Source: Weissella koreensis KCTC 3621
Lineage (GTDB): Bacteria; Bacillota; Bacilli; Lactobacillales; Lactobacillaceae
DNA: 64,000 nt
Direction: 5' to 3'
Assembly: GCF_000277645.1 (NCBI RefSeq)
Contig: NZ_AKGG01000012.1
Location: 62,001-126,000, forward strand
Of the stretch, positions 1 through 8,035 are shown in pieces. The translations under genes and the position numbers were made by a program. Position 1 is the first letter of the stretch. Each line of letters begins with the position of its first letter. The notes beneath the pieces are model-generated. The model saw only the letters and a list, made by a program, of their open reading frames with translations. It had not been told where the DNA came from and did not search any database.

Positions 1-311
1 ACAATAAAAACACGCGGCATTGGAACATTTGCTACTAAAGCCATATCTTCCACAATGTGCCACAGTTCTGGTGCATCATCTGGACCTTGCAACTCCTGAG
101 CATGATTCATTTGCATTACAATATCAGTCGATTGGCTATAGATGTAACCAACATAAACAATTCCTACAACCAAGGTAATCATTAACCCCATAGACACTGA
201 TCGCCACACAAAGTAGCCCAAAGCCGCTCCTACAATTACCAAAAAGATAAAGAATCCGATAAATAACAACACCGTTTTTCGCTTATTTTGACTAATCTGG
301 TCATACAACAT
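1..311 (-). CDS. htpX: HtpX-family membrane metalloprotease, N-terminal part (runs off left edge)
   Basis: The minus strand from 311 to 1 is an open frame of 103 codons starting MLYDQISQNKRKTVLLF. It has two hydrophobic segments (about residues 13-35 and 37-57) and then the stretch ELWHIVEDMALVANVPMPRV, which is typical of HtpX just before its HExxH zinc protease domain. That catalytic domain lies outside the window. HtpX is a membrane zinc protease of envelope protein quality control. The start lies two bases after the lemA stop and has an AAGGA ribosome site. The lemA-htpX pair is a common Firmicute arrangement, which supports the call. The gene is cut only by the window edge. Confidence 0.85.
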   Translation of the reverse strand, partial: MLYDQISQNKRKTVLLFIGFFIFLVIVGAALGYFVWRSVSMGLMITLVVGIVYVGYIYSQSTDIVMQMNHAQELQGPDDAPELWHIVEDMALVANVPMPRVFI

Positions 312-313
312 AT

Positions 314-883
314 TTATATTCCTTGATCATTAAATGAAACTTTTGGTGCGACTTTTTCCTCACTAGGAACTTCTAAGAAAGCAGACGGTTCAAAATGTCC
401 CATCTTAGCAACAATTGAAGTTGGAAACATTTGAATCTTCGCATTGTAATTTGAAGTTGTTGAATTAAATAATTGACGAGAATATGCAATTTTATTTTCA
501 GTATTAGTTAATTCTTCCATCAAATTAGTATATTGCTGATTAGCTTTTAAATCAGGATAGGCTTCTGATAAAGCAAAAACAGATTTCAAAGCTGATGATA
601 ATTGATTAGAAACCTCCATAGTTGCTTCTTGATCATTTGCTGGAATCTCCATCAATTGGTTTCGCAAACCTATTACTTTTTCCAAAGTGCCTTGTTCATA
701 CTTGGCATAACCCTTAACCGTCTCAATTAAATTTGGAATCAAATCATTACGTCTCTTCAATTGAACATCAATTTGAGACCATGAATCCTTAGTGTGCATC
801 CGTGCTGAAACTAAGCCATTATAAATGACTACATAAGCAATCACTAATACTACTATTATTACAATTAAAATAAGTATACTCAT
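314..883 (-). CDS. lemA: LemA family protein
   Basis: A 189-residue protein with one N-terminal membrane segment (about residues 3-22, very rich in Ile and Val) followed by a helical domain with the LemA signature: WSQIDVQLKRRNDLIPNLIE, then VKGYAKYEQGTLEKV. LemA proteins are membrane-anchored helical-bundle proteins of uncertain function, often encoded next to HtpX proteases, as here. The gene follows pgm by 25 bases and precedes htpX by 2 bases, so the three genes are probably one transcript. The ribosome site is AAAGGGG. The length is normal for the family. Confidence 0.92.
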   Translation of the reverse strand: MSILILIVIIVVLVIAYVVIYNGLVSARMHTKDSWSQIDVQLKRRNDLIPNLIETVKGYAKYEQGTLEKVIGLRNQLMEIPANDQEATMEVSNQLSSALKSVFALSEAYPDLKANQQYTNLMEELTNTENKIAYSRQLFNSTTSNYNAKIQMFPTSIVAKMGHFEPSAFLEVPSEEKVAPKVSFNDQGI

Positions 884-908
884 ATAAATTATTTATCCCC
901 TTTAACTA

Positions 909-2630
909 TTAAAGATAAGTCGCAATCGTGGCTTGAATGGCAGTTAATTGATCATCAGCCTCAGCGGATGTTGCGCCTTTCGTCCCCACGTAAAACTTAA
1001 TCTTTGGCTCAGTTCCTGAAGGGCGAACAGCTACCCATGAACCATCAGACAACCAATATTTCAATACTTCTGCAGTTGGTAATGTTATTTTTTGAACTGC
1101 CCCTGTTTGCATATCAGTTTCAGTTCCAGCTGCAAAGTCCTCGACCTTAATAACATTCAATGAACCAAAATGTTTAGGTGTTTCTTGACGGAATTTAGCA
1201 ATTAATTGTTCAATTTGTTCTTTTCCATCAATACCCTTAAAGGTCAATGACTTAGTGTTTTCAACAAAATAACCAAATTTTTCAAATAATTCTTGGACAC
1301 CATCATAGACAGTTTTACCAAGTGATTTATAGTAAGCGGCCACTTCAGCCATCAAAATTGTTGCTTGAACTGAATCTTTATCACGTGCAAACGGCTTTAC
1401 CAAGTAACCATATGATTCTTCAAAACCAAAGAGAAAAGTATGATCATGGTTAATTTCATAATTTTTAATCTGTTCAGCAATATATTTAAATCCAGTCAAA
1501 ACGTTAATAGTCTCAATCCCAAAGCTGGCAGCAATATCTGCAGCAAATTCTGAAGAAACGATTGACTTAACTAACACCCCATTTTCAGGTAACTTATTAG
1601 CTTCCTTTTGAGCAGTTAAGATATAATTCATCAAAACTACACCAATTTGATTACCCGTCAACATAACATATTCACCAGATGGTTGACGTACGGCAGTTCC
1701 CATTCGATCAGCATCGGGGTCAACAGCGATTACTACATCAGCACCTTCTTGTTTGGCTAGTTCAATCCCCATCGCCAAAGCTTTTGGATCCTCGGGATTA
1801 GGTAATTCAACAGTTGGGAAATCACCATTTGGTTCTTTTTGTTCTGGAACCATTAATACATTTTTAAAACCTGCATTTTCTAAAGCTTGACCAGTAATCA
1901 TCGCCCCAGTTCCATGCAAAGGTGAGTAGACTAACTTCATATCACGCCCAACAGTGTCGATTAATTCATGATTAATTGATACTGTTTTAACATTTTCAAG
2001 ATAAGCTTGATCTAAATCATCAGATAAATCTTGATATAAATCTTTAGCTCGTAAATCATCTAAGTTAGCCACTGGAACATTAAACATATCAACCTGTCGA
2101 ATTGCATCAGTAATGATATCAGACTCTTTAGGTGGCATCTGCCCACCATCTTCACCATATATCTTATAACCATTGTAGTTTTTAGGATTATGAGAAGCTG
2201 TAATCATAATTCCTGCATAAGTATTTAAATGTCTAACCGCAAATGATAGCTCTGGCGTTGGTCGAAGGCTTTCAAAGACGAACGCTTTGATACCATGCGC
2301 TCCCAACACGCGTCCTGCTTCTTGAGCAAATTCCTGTGAATAATGTCTTGAATCATATGAAATTGCTACACCACGTGCTTTTATAGCGTCATCATTAAAT
2401 GAATCAATTAACTGTGAAAGGCCTTCAGTGGCTTGACGAACAGTATAAATGTTCATCCGATTAATTCCAGCCCCAAGGATCCCACGCATTCCAGCTGTTC
2501 CAAAACTTAATGGTGTATAAAAAGCATCCTCTCGTTCACTATCATTTTGCATGTTAGCTAAATCAGCTTTTAAATCGGCAGGTAAATCGTGCTTTTCTGA
2601 CCAAATTTTATATGTTTCTTCCCAACTCAT
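909..2630 (-). CDS. pgm: Phosphoglucomutase/phosphomannomutase (alpha-PGM family)
   Basis: A 573-residue cytosolic enzyme that interconverts glucose 1-phosphate and glucose 6-phosphate, linking central metabolism to cell-wall and polysaccharide precursors. The phosphoserine loop reads ITASHNPKNYNGYKIY (near residue 145), the metal-binding loop is DPDADRMG (near 305), the sugar-specificity loop is GFEESYGY (near 400), and the C-terminal phosphate-binding motif is RPSGTEPKIK. All four functional loops are therefore intact. It is the first gene of the pgm-lemA-htpX unit. The length matches the long Firmicute PgcA-type enzymes. Confidence 0.93.
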   Translation of the reverse strand: MSWEETYKIWSEKHDLPADLKADLANMQNDSEREDAFYTPLSFGTAGMRGILGAGINRMNIYTVRQATEGLSQLIDSFNDDAIKARGVAISYDSRHYSQEFAQEAGRVLGAHGIKAFVFESLRPTPELSFAVRHLNTYAGIMITASHNPKNYNGYKIYGEDGGQMPPKESDIITDAIRQVDMFNVPVANLDDLRAKDLYQDLSDDLDQAYLENVKTVSINHELIDTVGRDMKLVYSPLHGTGAMITGQALENAGFKNVLMVPEQKEPNGDFPTVELPNPEDPKALAMGIELAKQEGADVVIAVDPDADRMGTAVRQPSGEYVMLTGNQIGVVLMNYILTAQKEANKLPENGVLVKSIVSSEFAADIAASFGIETINVLTGFKYIAEQIKNYEINHDHTFLFGFEESYGYLVKPFARDKDSVQATILMAEVAAYYKSLGKTVYDGVQELFEKFGYFVENTKSLTFKGIDGKEQIEQLIAKFRQETPKHFGSLNVIKVEDFAAGTETDMQTGAVQKITLPTAEVLKYWLSDGSWVAVRPSGTEPKIKFYVGTKGATSAEADDQLTAIQATIATYL

Positions 2631-2690
2631 ATTATTTCTCCTAGTTCTAACTAATCTTTATCGTATTACATCTTTGAAATTGTTTACATT

Positions 2691-2699
2691 ATTATATCA
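2691..2699 (-). promoter_or_regulatory. Extended -10 promoter element for pgm
   Basis: The minus strand reads TGATATAAT, an extended -10 (TGnTATAAT), about 60 bases before the pgm start. No good -35 hexamer is visible 16-18 bases upstream, which is usual for extended -10 promoters. Confidence 0.45.
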
Positions 2700-2763
2700 C
2701 AGCACTATTAGTACCACTATCCTGACATGTATTAATTAGTAAAACATTATAAATACAGCTTAA

Positions 2764-2806
2764 AGCAAAAAAGCAAATTAGACAAAATATGTCTAATCTG
2801 CTTTTT
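2764..2806 (-). terminator. Intrinsic terminator after fakA
   Basis: Inverted repeat with arms AAGCAGATTAGAC and GTCTAATTTGCTT (minus strand) around a short AT loop, followed by a run of T. It ends the asp23-fakA transcript and separates it from the pgm promoter. Confidence 0.85.
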
Positions 2807-2867
2807 AAAATTTAATGTTATTAATAACTTTTAACATTATATTCTTTTTATTTAATTGAAAAGTTAG

Positions 2868-4550
2868 TTATTCTACTGCCAAATAAATAGGATAAAGAGG
2901 TTGATTTCCAGAATGAATTTCGACTTCCATCTCACTATCTAATTCTTCAATATAGCTAGCCAACTCTTCAGCATCAGACTTAGTTGAATCTGCTCCATAA
3001 ATTAATGTAACAATTTCATCATCCTCATCTAACATTTTTTCCAGCAATTTTTGGGCTGCTGCTTTTATATCACCTGCAGGTTCGGCGACAACGATGTCTC
3101 CATCCAAAAGGCCAATCGCATCACCAACATGAATCTCTAACCCACCAATTGTTGTATCGCGTACTGAAGTTGTGACAGAACCAGACTTAACATCAGCAAG
3201 TGCCAAAGTCATATTTTTAGCATTATCTACTAACGATGCATCTGGATTGAAACCAACTAGCAAGGCTGTTAACCCTTGTTGAACTGTTCTGGTTTTAATA
3301 ATTTCAACCGGAATGTCTAACATCGACTTGGCTTGATCAGCTGCCATAAAGATATTGGAATCATTTGGCAAAACAATTGCTTGTTTGGCTCCACTATCTT
3401 TAATCGCTGAAACAATATCAGATGTTGATGGTGCTTGGGTACTATCAATAATAATATTAGCCCCTGACGTCTTAAAGAGGTCTTGTACACCATCACCAGC
3501 TGCAATTCCAATGACTGCCAATTCAACTTGAAGTGGTTCATTCTTTTGTTCATCTTTAGCTTTTTGCGCTGCCATAGATGCTTCTACTTGTTGATAACGC
3601 ATGTTATCAACTTTAGTCTTACGTAACGACCCATACTTCAAGCCCCATTCAAAGACTTTTCCTGGATGCTCAGTATGAATATGAACTTTAACAACTTCTT
3701 CATCATTAATAACCAACAATGAATCACCTAAATTAGCTAAGTAATCGTAAAATTGATCATAATCAAATTCAGTATCATAAGTTGTTCCAACAGCAAGATC
3801 GACCATCATTTCAGTACAATAACCATATTTAATACTATCTGGATTAAGCTCACCCTGAACTCCAGTATTATGCAAATCTTGAATCATAGCTTCAAGACCA
3901 GCATTATCAACAGCATTATGCTTGATTTCTTGACCAGACAAAACAGCATAAAATGCTTCAAGAACAATAACTAACCCTTGTCCACCAGAATCAACCACAC
4001 CCACTTCCTTTAAAACAGGAAGCAAATCAGGTGTAGATGCTAAAGCCTTTTCAGAAGCATCATAAGCTGCTTTTGCAATTTCAACTACGTTATCAGATTG
4101 TTTAGCTGCATTATTTGCTGCTGATGCTGCCTCGCGAATAACAGTTAAAATAGTCCCCTCAGTGGGCTTCATAACAGCTTTATAGGCCGTTTCAGCTCCA
4201 CCCATTAAACCATTAGCAAAAGTCCGGGCTGTCAATACCTCTTCATCTTTAACGGCATTAGCAAACCCACGGAAAATTTGAGATAGAATAACTCCAGAGT
4301 TTCCACGAGCGCCCATCAATAAACCTTTTGAGGTTGCCTTAGCTAAAGAACCAAGGCGCAAATCAGTTTCATCACGCTCATACTCAGCTCCAGAAGCCAT
4401 CGACAAAGTCATATTAGTTCCCGTATCCCCATCTGGAACTGGAAAAACATTTAATTTATTAATTTTTTCTGCATTATCTTGCAATGTATTTGCTGCAGCG
4501 TTGATCATTTTACCAAATTCAACGTTTGTAATTTCTGTTACAACTTCCAC
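2868..4550 (-). CDS. fakA: Fatty acid kinase catalytic subunit FakA (DhaL/DAK2 domain protein)
   Basis: A 560-residue protein. The N-terminal DhaL-type ATP-binding domain (residues about 8-200) carries the Mg-nucleotide motif FPVPDGDTGTNMT near residue 37 and ARGNSGVILSQ near 82. The middle and C-terminal domains (about 225-560) match the FakA_M/FakA_C arrangement. In Gram-positive bacteria FakA phosphorylates fatty acids held by a FakB (DegV) protein, so that exogenous fatty acids enter phospholipid synthesis. Two FakB-type genes lie at 39636-41401. The start is GTG, 10 bases after a GGAGG ribosome site. It is the second gene of the asp23-fakA operon, the usual position (B. subtilis yloU-yloV). 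Confidence 0.9.
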   Translation of the reverse strand: MEVVTEITNVEFGKMINAAANTLQDNAEKINKLNVFPVPDGDTGTNMTLSMASGAEYERDETDLRLGSLAKATSKGLLMGARGNSGVILSQIFRGFANAVKDEEVLTARTFANGLMGGAETAYKAVMKPTEGTILTVIREAASAANNAAKQSDNVVEIAKAAYDASEKALASTPDLLPVLKEVGVVDSGGQGLVIVLEAFYAVLSGQEIKHNAVDNAGLEAMIQDLHNTGVQGELNPDSIKYGYCTEMMVDLAVGTTYDTEFDYDQFYDYLANLGDSLLVINDEEVVKVHIHTEHPGKVFEWGLKYGSLRKTKVDNMRYQQVEASMAAQKAKDEQKNEPLQVELAVIGIAAGDGVQDLFKTSGANIIIDSTQAPSTSDIVSAIKDSGAKQAIVLPNDSNIFMAADQAKSMLDIPVEIIKTRTVQQGLTALLVGFNPDASLVDNAKNMTLALADVKSGSVTTSVRDTTIGGLEIHVGDAIGLLDGDIVVAEPAGDIKAAAQKLLEKMLDEDDEIVTLIYGADSTKSDAEELASYIEELDSEMEVEIHSGNQPLYPIYLAVE

Positions 4551-4577
4551 AATTTCAAATCCTCCGAAATACTCCGA

Positions 4578-4940
4578 TTATTCACCCAAAATACGAACGC
4601 CTTGGACAATCACATTGACTTCATCGGCGATAATTCCCAGCATACTACTTAAATCATTTTTAACACGTGCTTGCACGCTCTTTGATATTTCTGAGATCTT
4701 CATTCCATAACCCACAATCACATAAACATCTACAGCAATTCCAGTTTCAGTCTCACGAACAACTACCCCTTTAGCATAATTGTCTCCACTCAAAGCTTGG
4801 TTAATTCCATCACGTAAAGGATTTTGGCTGGCCATCCCAACCACACCATAATTATCAGTTGCTGCGCCACCAACAATTTTAGCAATTACATCATTTTCAA
4901 TTTGAACGGTTCCTTGTTCGGTTTGAATCTTTACTGCCAT
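4578..4940 (-). CDS. Asp23/Gls24 family envelope stress protein (YloU-like)
   Basis: A 120-residue Asp23/Gls24-family protein, recognised by IVGGAATDNYGVVGMASQ near residue 25 and the IAVDVYVIVGYGMKISEIS core near 70. Family members are small cytosolic proteins linked to cell-envelope or alkaline stress. The YloU branch sits directly before fakA, as here with 27 bases between the genes, which suggests a function tied to fatty acid use or the membrane. The ribosome site is a strong AAGGGGG. No membrane segment is present. Confidence 0.9.
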   Translation of the reverse strand: MAVKIQTEQGTVQIENDVIAKIVGGAATDNYGVVGMASQNPLRDGINQALSGDNYAKGVVVRETETGIAVDVYVIVGYGMKISEISKSVQARVKNDLSSMLGIIADEVNVIVQGVRILGE

Positions 4941-5124
4941 ATCCTAAAACCCCCTTATAAAATCCATAATCAATATTTTATCACAGAACTTAAGACAGCT
5001 CTATCAATTGTCACTAAATTCAATGGTTACTTTATTTTAACGCAACTGATTAAAAATGTGTAAATTATTGTTAAATCAGCCTACCATTACTGGTAAATAA
5101 AAATTGTCATTTTCTCTTTTTTGT

Positions 5125-5157
5125 AAAGAAAAAGCTACCTAAATAATTAGATAGCCA
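5125..5157 (-). terminator. Intrinsic terminator after rpmB
   Basis: On the minus strand, GGCTATCTAA and TTTAGGTAGC form a hairpin with a very short loop followed by TTTTTC. It lies 15 bases after the rpmB stop. Confidence 0.8.
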
Positions 5158-5171
5158 TAATCTATTTGATA

Positions 5172-5372
5172 TTAAACACGTTCGATTGAACCGTTCTTCA
5201 ACCCAGCCTTCAAAGTACGGGCTGATAAGTAAACTTTTTTAGGTGCTGCTCCGTTAATTTTAACGGTTACCTTTTGCAAGTTTGGCTTCCAGCTACGACG
5301 GCTTGAGTTAAGGGCGTGTGAACGTTGGTTACCGAAGCGCGTACGCTTTCCGTTGACTGCATCAACTGCCAT
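5172..5372 (-). CDS. rpmB: Large-subunit ribosomal protein bL28
   Basis: A 66-residue, very basic protein with the bL28 features [19 protein letters not shown] near the N-terminus and [16 protein letters not shown] at the C-terminus. It is a structural component of the 50S subunit. No Cys pair of a zinc ribbon is present, so it is a zinc-independent form. It has its own promoter (5428-5456) and terminator, and is transcribed as a single gene between thiN and asp23, the typical Firmicute position. The ribosome site is GGGAGG, 7 bases before the ATG. Confidence 0.96.
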   Translation of the reverse strand: MAVDAVNGKRTRFGNQRSHALNSSRRSWKPNLQKVTVKINGAAPKKVYLSARTLKAGLKNGSIERV

Positions 5373-5427
5373 GGTGTGACCCTCCCATCTTAAGCTCTTT
5401 ATTTCAGTGCTTTAATTTACTTAAATA

Positions 5428-5456
5428 ATCTTATCAAAGCGTGGAACAATATGCAA
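5428..5456 (-). promoter_or_regulatory. Sigma-A type promoter of rpmB
   Basis: The minus strand has TTGCAT, exactly 17 bases, then TAAGAT, about 55 bases before the rpmB start. A 22-bp perfect palindrome (5465-5486) lies 8 bases upstream of the -35 box. Confidence 0.7.
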
Positions 5457-5464
5457 GCACTTTG

Positions 5465-5486
5465 TGTAAAGTAATATTACTTTACA
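5465..5486. repeat. Perfect 22-bp palindrome upstream of the rpmB promoter
   Basis: The half-site TGTAAAGTAAT is followed directly by its exact reverse complement. It lies between the thiN stop and the rpmB -35 box. On the minus strand it is not followed by a T run, so it is not a normal thiN terminator. A T run follows it on the plus strand, where no gene reads into it. It may be an operator or a block to antisense transcription. I cannot assign it to a known regulator. Confidence 0.6.
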
Positions 5487-5503
5487 TCATTTTTTTTGAA
5501 TAA

Positions 5504-6175
5504 TTAGTCGGCATCTTTAGATTGAATGACCGCAATAAGTCCCGATTTAAATGAAAAATGGTTTGTTTCACCCACAAATTCATTAGATCCCCAAATAGTG
5601 ACTGGACCATTCCAATCAGTTAAAGGATATTTTTCATCAATTAACGTTAATCCAGTGACAGGTTCAATCGCGGCAAATCCAACATATTTCATCCCAGAAA
5701 TCTTTTCAATAGTATAATTACCAGGAAGATAGAAATCAATCACATTATTTTTATCAATAATACGACACTGATCGGCTATTCTTTTCAAATTAGGCTTCGC
5801 AAACATCAAAATATTATGCAACAAATGATCTAAACGACCACCAGTTGCACCATATATTTCAATCAATTTTGGCTGGTATTTTTGTTCAATTACCTGCAAA
5901 ATTGCCTCAGCGTCTGTTTGAACTTGTTCTTCTTTGCTAATTATTTCCGGCAATTTCGATGCAAGATCAGAATGATGTTCAAAATGAATTGAATCTAAGT
6001 CACCAAACGTTAATATAGGAGTTATGCCTAGCTTCATTAAATATAGTGCGCCACGATCAGCAGCCACCCATGGTCCCGATAAAGATCCATTTTTTAACTC
6101 TAACGGCCATTCAGACTGAGGTCCACCAACTAGTAATCGAATTAATTGATTAGTTTTATCCTGTGCCTGCATCAA
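5504..6175 (-). CDS. thiN: Thiamine pyrophosphokinase
   Basis: A 223-residue cytosolic enzyme that transfers pyrophosphate from ATP to thiamine to form the cofactor TPP. It shows the family motifs GPWVAADRGALYLMKLGITP (near 33), FGDLDSI (near 57), QTDAEAILQ (near 88) and GATGGRLDH (near 109). The C-terminal half is a beta-rich thiamine-binding domain ending in NHFSFKSGLIAVIQS. TPP is needed by enzymes such as phosphoketolase. It follows rpe by 22 bases in a rsgA-rpe-thiN operon, the standard Firmicute order. Confidence 0.93.
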   Translation of the reverse strand: MMQAQDKTNQLIRLLVGGPQSEWPLELKNGSLSGPWVAADRGALYLMKLGITPILTFGDLDSIHFEHHSDLASKLPEIISKEEQVQTDAEAILQVIEQKYQPKLIEIYGATGGRLDHLLHNILMFAKPNLKRIADQCRIIDKNNVIDFYLPGNYTIEKISGMKYVGFAAIEPVTGLTLIDEKYPLTDWNGPVTIWGSNEFVGETNHFSFKSGLIAVIQSKDAD

Positions 6176-6197
6176 TCCTCACCTCATTTGACTCGAA

Positions 6198-6854
6198 TTA
6201 CTTAGTGACTTCCTTTAAACGTGCAACCTTAGCTGCAGGATCAACTTTGTCATAAACATATGAACCAGCAACAGCAACAGTAGCACCTGCTTCGTAAGCT
6301 AGCTTAGTCGTCTCATCATTGGCACCACCATCAATTTCAATATCATAATGATATCCATTTTTAGTCTTTAATTCAGATAATTCAGCAATCTTAGCTAAAG
6401 TTTCGGGCAAGAATTTTTGTCCCCCGAAGCCAGGATTAACAGTCATAACCAATACTTGGTCAACCATATGTAATACTGGTGCAATTGATGAAACAGGTGT
6501 TGCTGGGTTGATTACAACCTCAGATTTGATCCCATGCTCATTAATTTGTTGTAATGCTCGGTGAAGATGTTGAGTAGCTTCATAATGAACACCTAAAATA
6601 TCTGCCCCAGCTTCAACGAAAGTATCAATATAACGTTCTGGTTGTTCAACCATTAGGTGCACATCCAAGACCATGTTAGTTTTTGGCTTCAAGGCCTTCA
6701 CCCACCCTGGACCATATGAAATAGATGGTACAAACATTCCGTCCATCACATCAATATGCAAATATTCAGCGCCTGCTTTCTCAACAAGCTTGACATCTTG
6801 TTCTAAGTTCAAATAATCAGCTGCTAAAATTGATGGTGCTACTTTAATTGACAT
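6198..6854 (-). CDS. rpe: Ribulose-phosphate 3-epimerase
   Basis: A 218-residue TIM-barrel enzyme that interconverts ribulose 5-phosphate and xylulose 5-phosphate in the pentose phosphate/phosphoketolase route. Seen motifs are VAPSILAADYLNLEQDV at the N-terminus, the metal and catalytic segment HIDVMDGMFVPSISYG (near 34), DVHLMVEQP (near 64), VNPGFGGQKF (near 138) and EIDGGAND (near 172), which carries the second catalytic Asp. All are intact and the length is typical. It sits between rsgA and thiN. Confidence 0.95.
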   Translation of the reverse strand: MSIKVAPSILAADYLNLEQDVKLVEKAGAEYLHIDVMDGMFVPSISYGPGWVKALKPKTNMVLDVHLMVEQPERYIDTFVEAGADILGVHYEATQHLHRALQQINEHGIKSEVVINPATPVSSIAPVLHMVDQVLVMTVNPGFGGQKFLPETLAKIAELSELKTKNGYHYDIEIDGGANDETTKLAYEAGATVAVAGSYVYDKVDPAAKVARLKEVTK

Positions 6855-6926
6855 AATATCCCCATTTCCTGTTGAATTTGAATGTAATTCAAATTATTCT
6901 AAATTAACTCACCTAGATTGGTAAAG

Positions 6927-7841
6927 TTAATGTTTTTTATCATGTTTATTATATACCGGCCGGCGGTCTTCAATCAAATCATAAAACAATTTATAGTTAT
7001 TATATCTTGATTGCATTATTTCACCATTCTCAACGGCTTCCTTTACTGCGCAATTTGGCTCATTCAAATGGACACATCCGCGAAAACGGCATTGGCTAGA
7101 ATATTGGTTAATTTCACGGAAATATTTGGTTAAATCCCGAGCTTTCATTTTGAAAACTTCAAAAGTAGAAAAACCAGGTGTATCTGCAACCCATCCTTGT
7201 CCCATTGCAACTAAGCTCACTTGTCTAGTAGTGTGTTTCCCACGGCTTAAGGCCTGTGACACTTCTCCTGTAGCAAGATTTAGCGTTTCATTTAGATGGT
7301 TTAACAGTGTTGATTTACCAGCTCCTGTTTGCCCCATCACTACACTTAACCCCTCGTTTAAAATCTCCCGTAATTCTTTTAAGCTAGGTTCATCAAATGA
7401 TTTTTCTGGCAAGACCACCTGATAACCAGCATTTCGATAACCAACAACTACTTCGGCTAAATTTTCATACTCCACTGGTGTTAATAAATCGATTTTAGAA
7501 AAATAAATAATCGGTTCAATTCCATCATCTTCTAATGCTACCAATTGTCGATCTAATAAATTGGTTGAAAAATCAGGCAACTTAACTGCTGTTACTAAAA
7601 TCGCTTGATCAACATTGGCCACGGGTGGTCGAACTAAACTATTTTTACGTGCATCAATTTTTAACAAATAACCATCTTGATCAGCATCAGCGGAAAACTC
7701 CACAAAATCACCAACCAAAGGTGTCAAACCTTTTTTTCTGAAATTCCCGCGTGCTCGAGTTCGTTTCATTTTTCCGTCATCCGTTAAAACATCATAAAAT
7801 CCAGCTAATGATAGATGAATTTGTCCATGATAATTGGTCAT
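6927..7841 (-). CDS. rsgA: Ribosome small-subunit biogenesis GTPase RsgA
   Basis: A 304-residue circularly permuted GTPase that acts in late 30S maturation. An N-terminal OB-fold (residues about 1-70) is followed by the permuted G domain: G4-like YFSKIDLL near 134, the P-loop GQTGAGKSTLLNHL near 170, G3 DTPGF near 220. The C-terminal zinc site contains CRFRGCVHLNEPNCAVKEAV with the expected Cys and His residues. It opens the rsgA-rpe-thiN unit. In many Firmicutes it follows prkC directly, but here a strong terminator lies between them. Confidence 0.95.
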   Translation of the reverse strand: MTNYHGQIHLSLAGFYDVLTDDGKMKRTRARGNFRKKGLTPLVGDFVEFSADADQDGYLLKIDARKNSLVRPPVANVDQAILVTAVKLPDFSTNLLDRQLVALEDDGIEPIIYFSKIDLLTPVEYENLAEVVVGYRNAGYQVVLPEKSFDEPSLKELREILNEGLSVVMGQTGAGKSTLLNHLNETLNLATGEVSQALSRGKHTTRQVSLVAMGQGWVADTPGFSTFEVFKMKARDLTKYFREINQYSSQCRFRGCVHLNEPNCAVKEAVENGEIMQSRYNNYKLFYDLIEDRRPVYNKHDKKH

Positions 7842-7947
7842 TCAATTTCCTCAATTTTCTATAGATATTAGTATTAACTAATTTTAGCGTAATATTGATT
7901 TAAAAACCATGCTGAAAATTTTCTTACTCTCACTAAACTATCAAAAT

Positions 7948-7999
7948 TAAAAAAAATATCAGATCCGGTCAATTCTTTAGAATTACCTTTTCTGATATC
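7948..7999 (-). terminator. Intrinsic terminator between prkC and rsgA
   Basis: A long two-part hairpin: outer arms ATATCAGA and TCTGATAT, inner arms GGTAATTC and GAATTGACC, followed on the minus strand by a run of eight T. It separates the stp-prkC transcript from rsgA. Confidence 0.85.
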
Positions 8000-8035
8000 T
8001 ATTTCTTTAAATATTATGTTTGATCTTCTATCTGA

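Noticed and set aside
7126..7422. Plus-strand frame of 98 codons inside rsgA
   Set aside because: It is antisense to conserved GTPase motifs of rsgA and shows no own ribosome site or family features.
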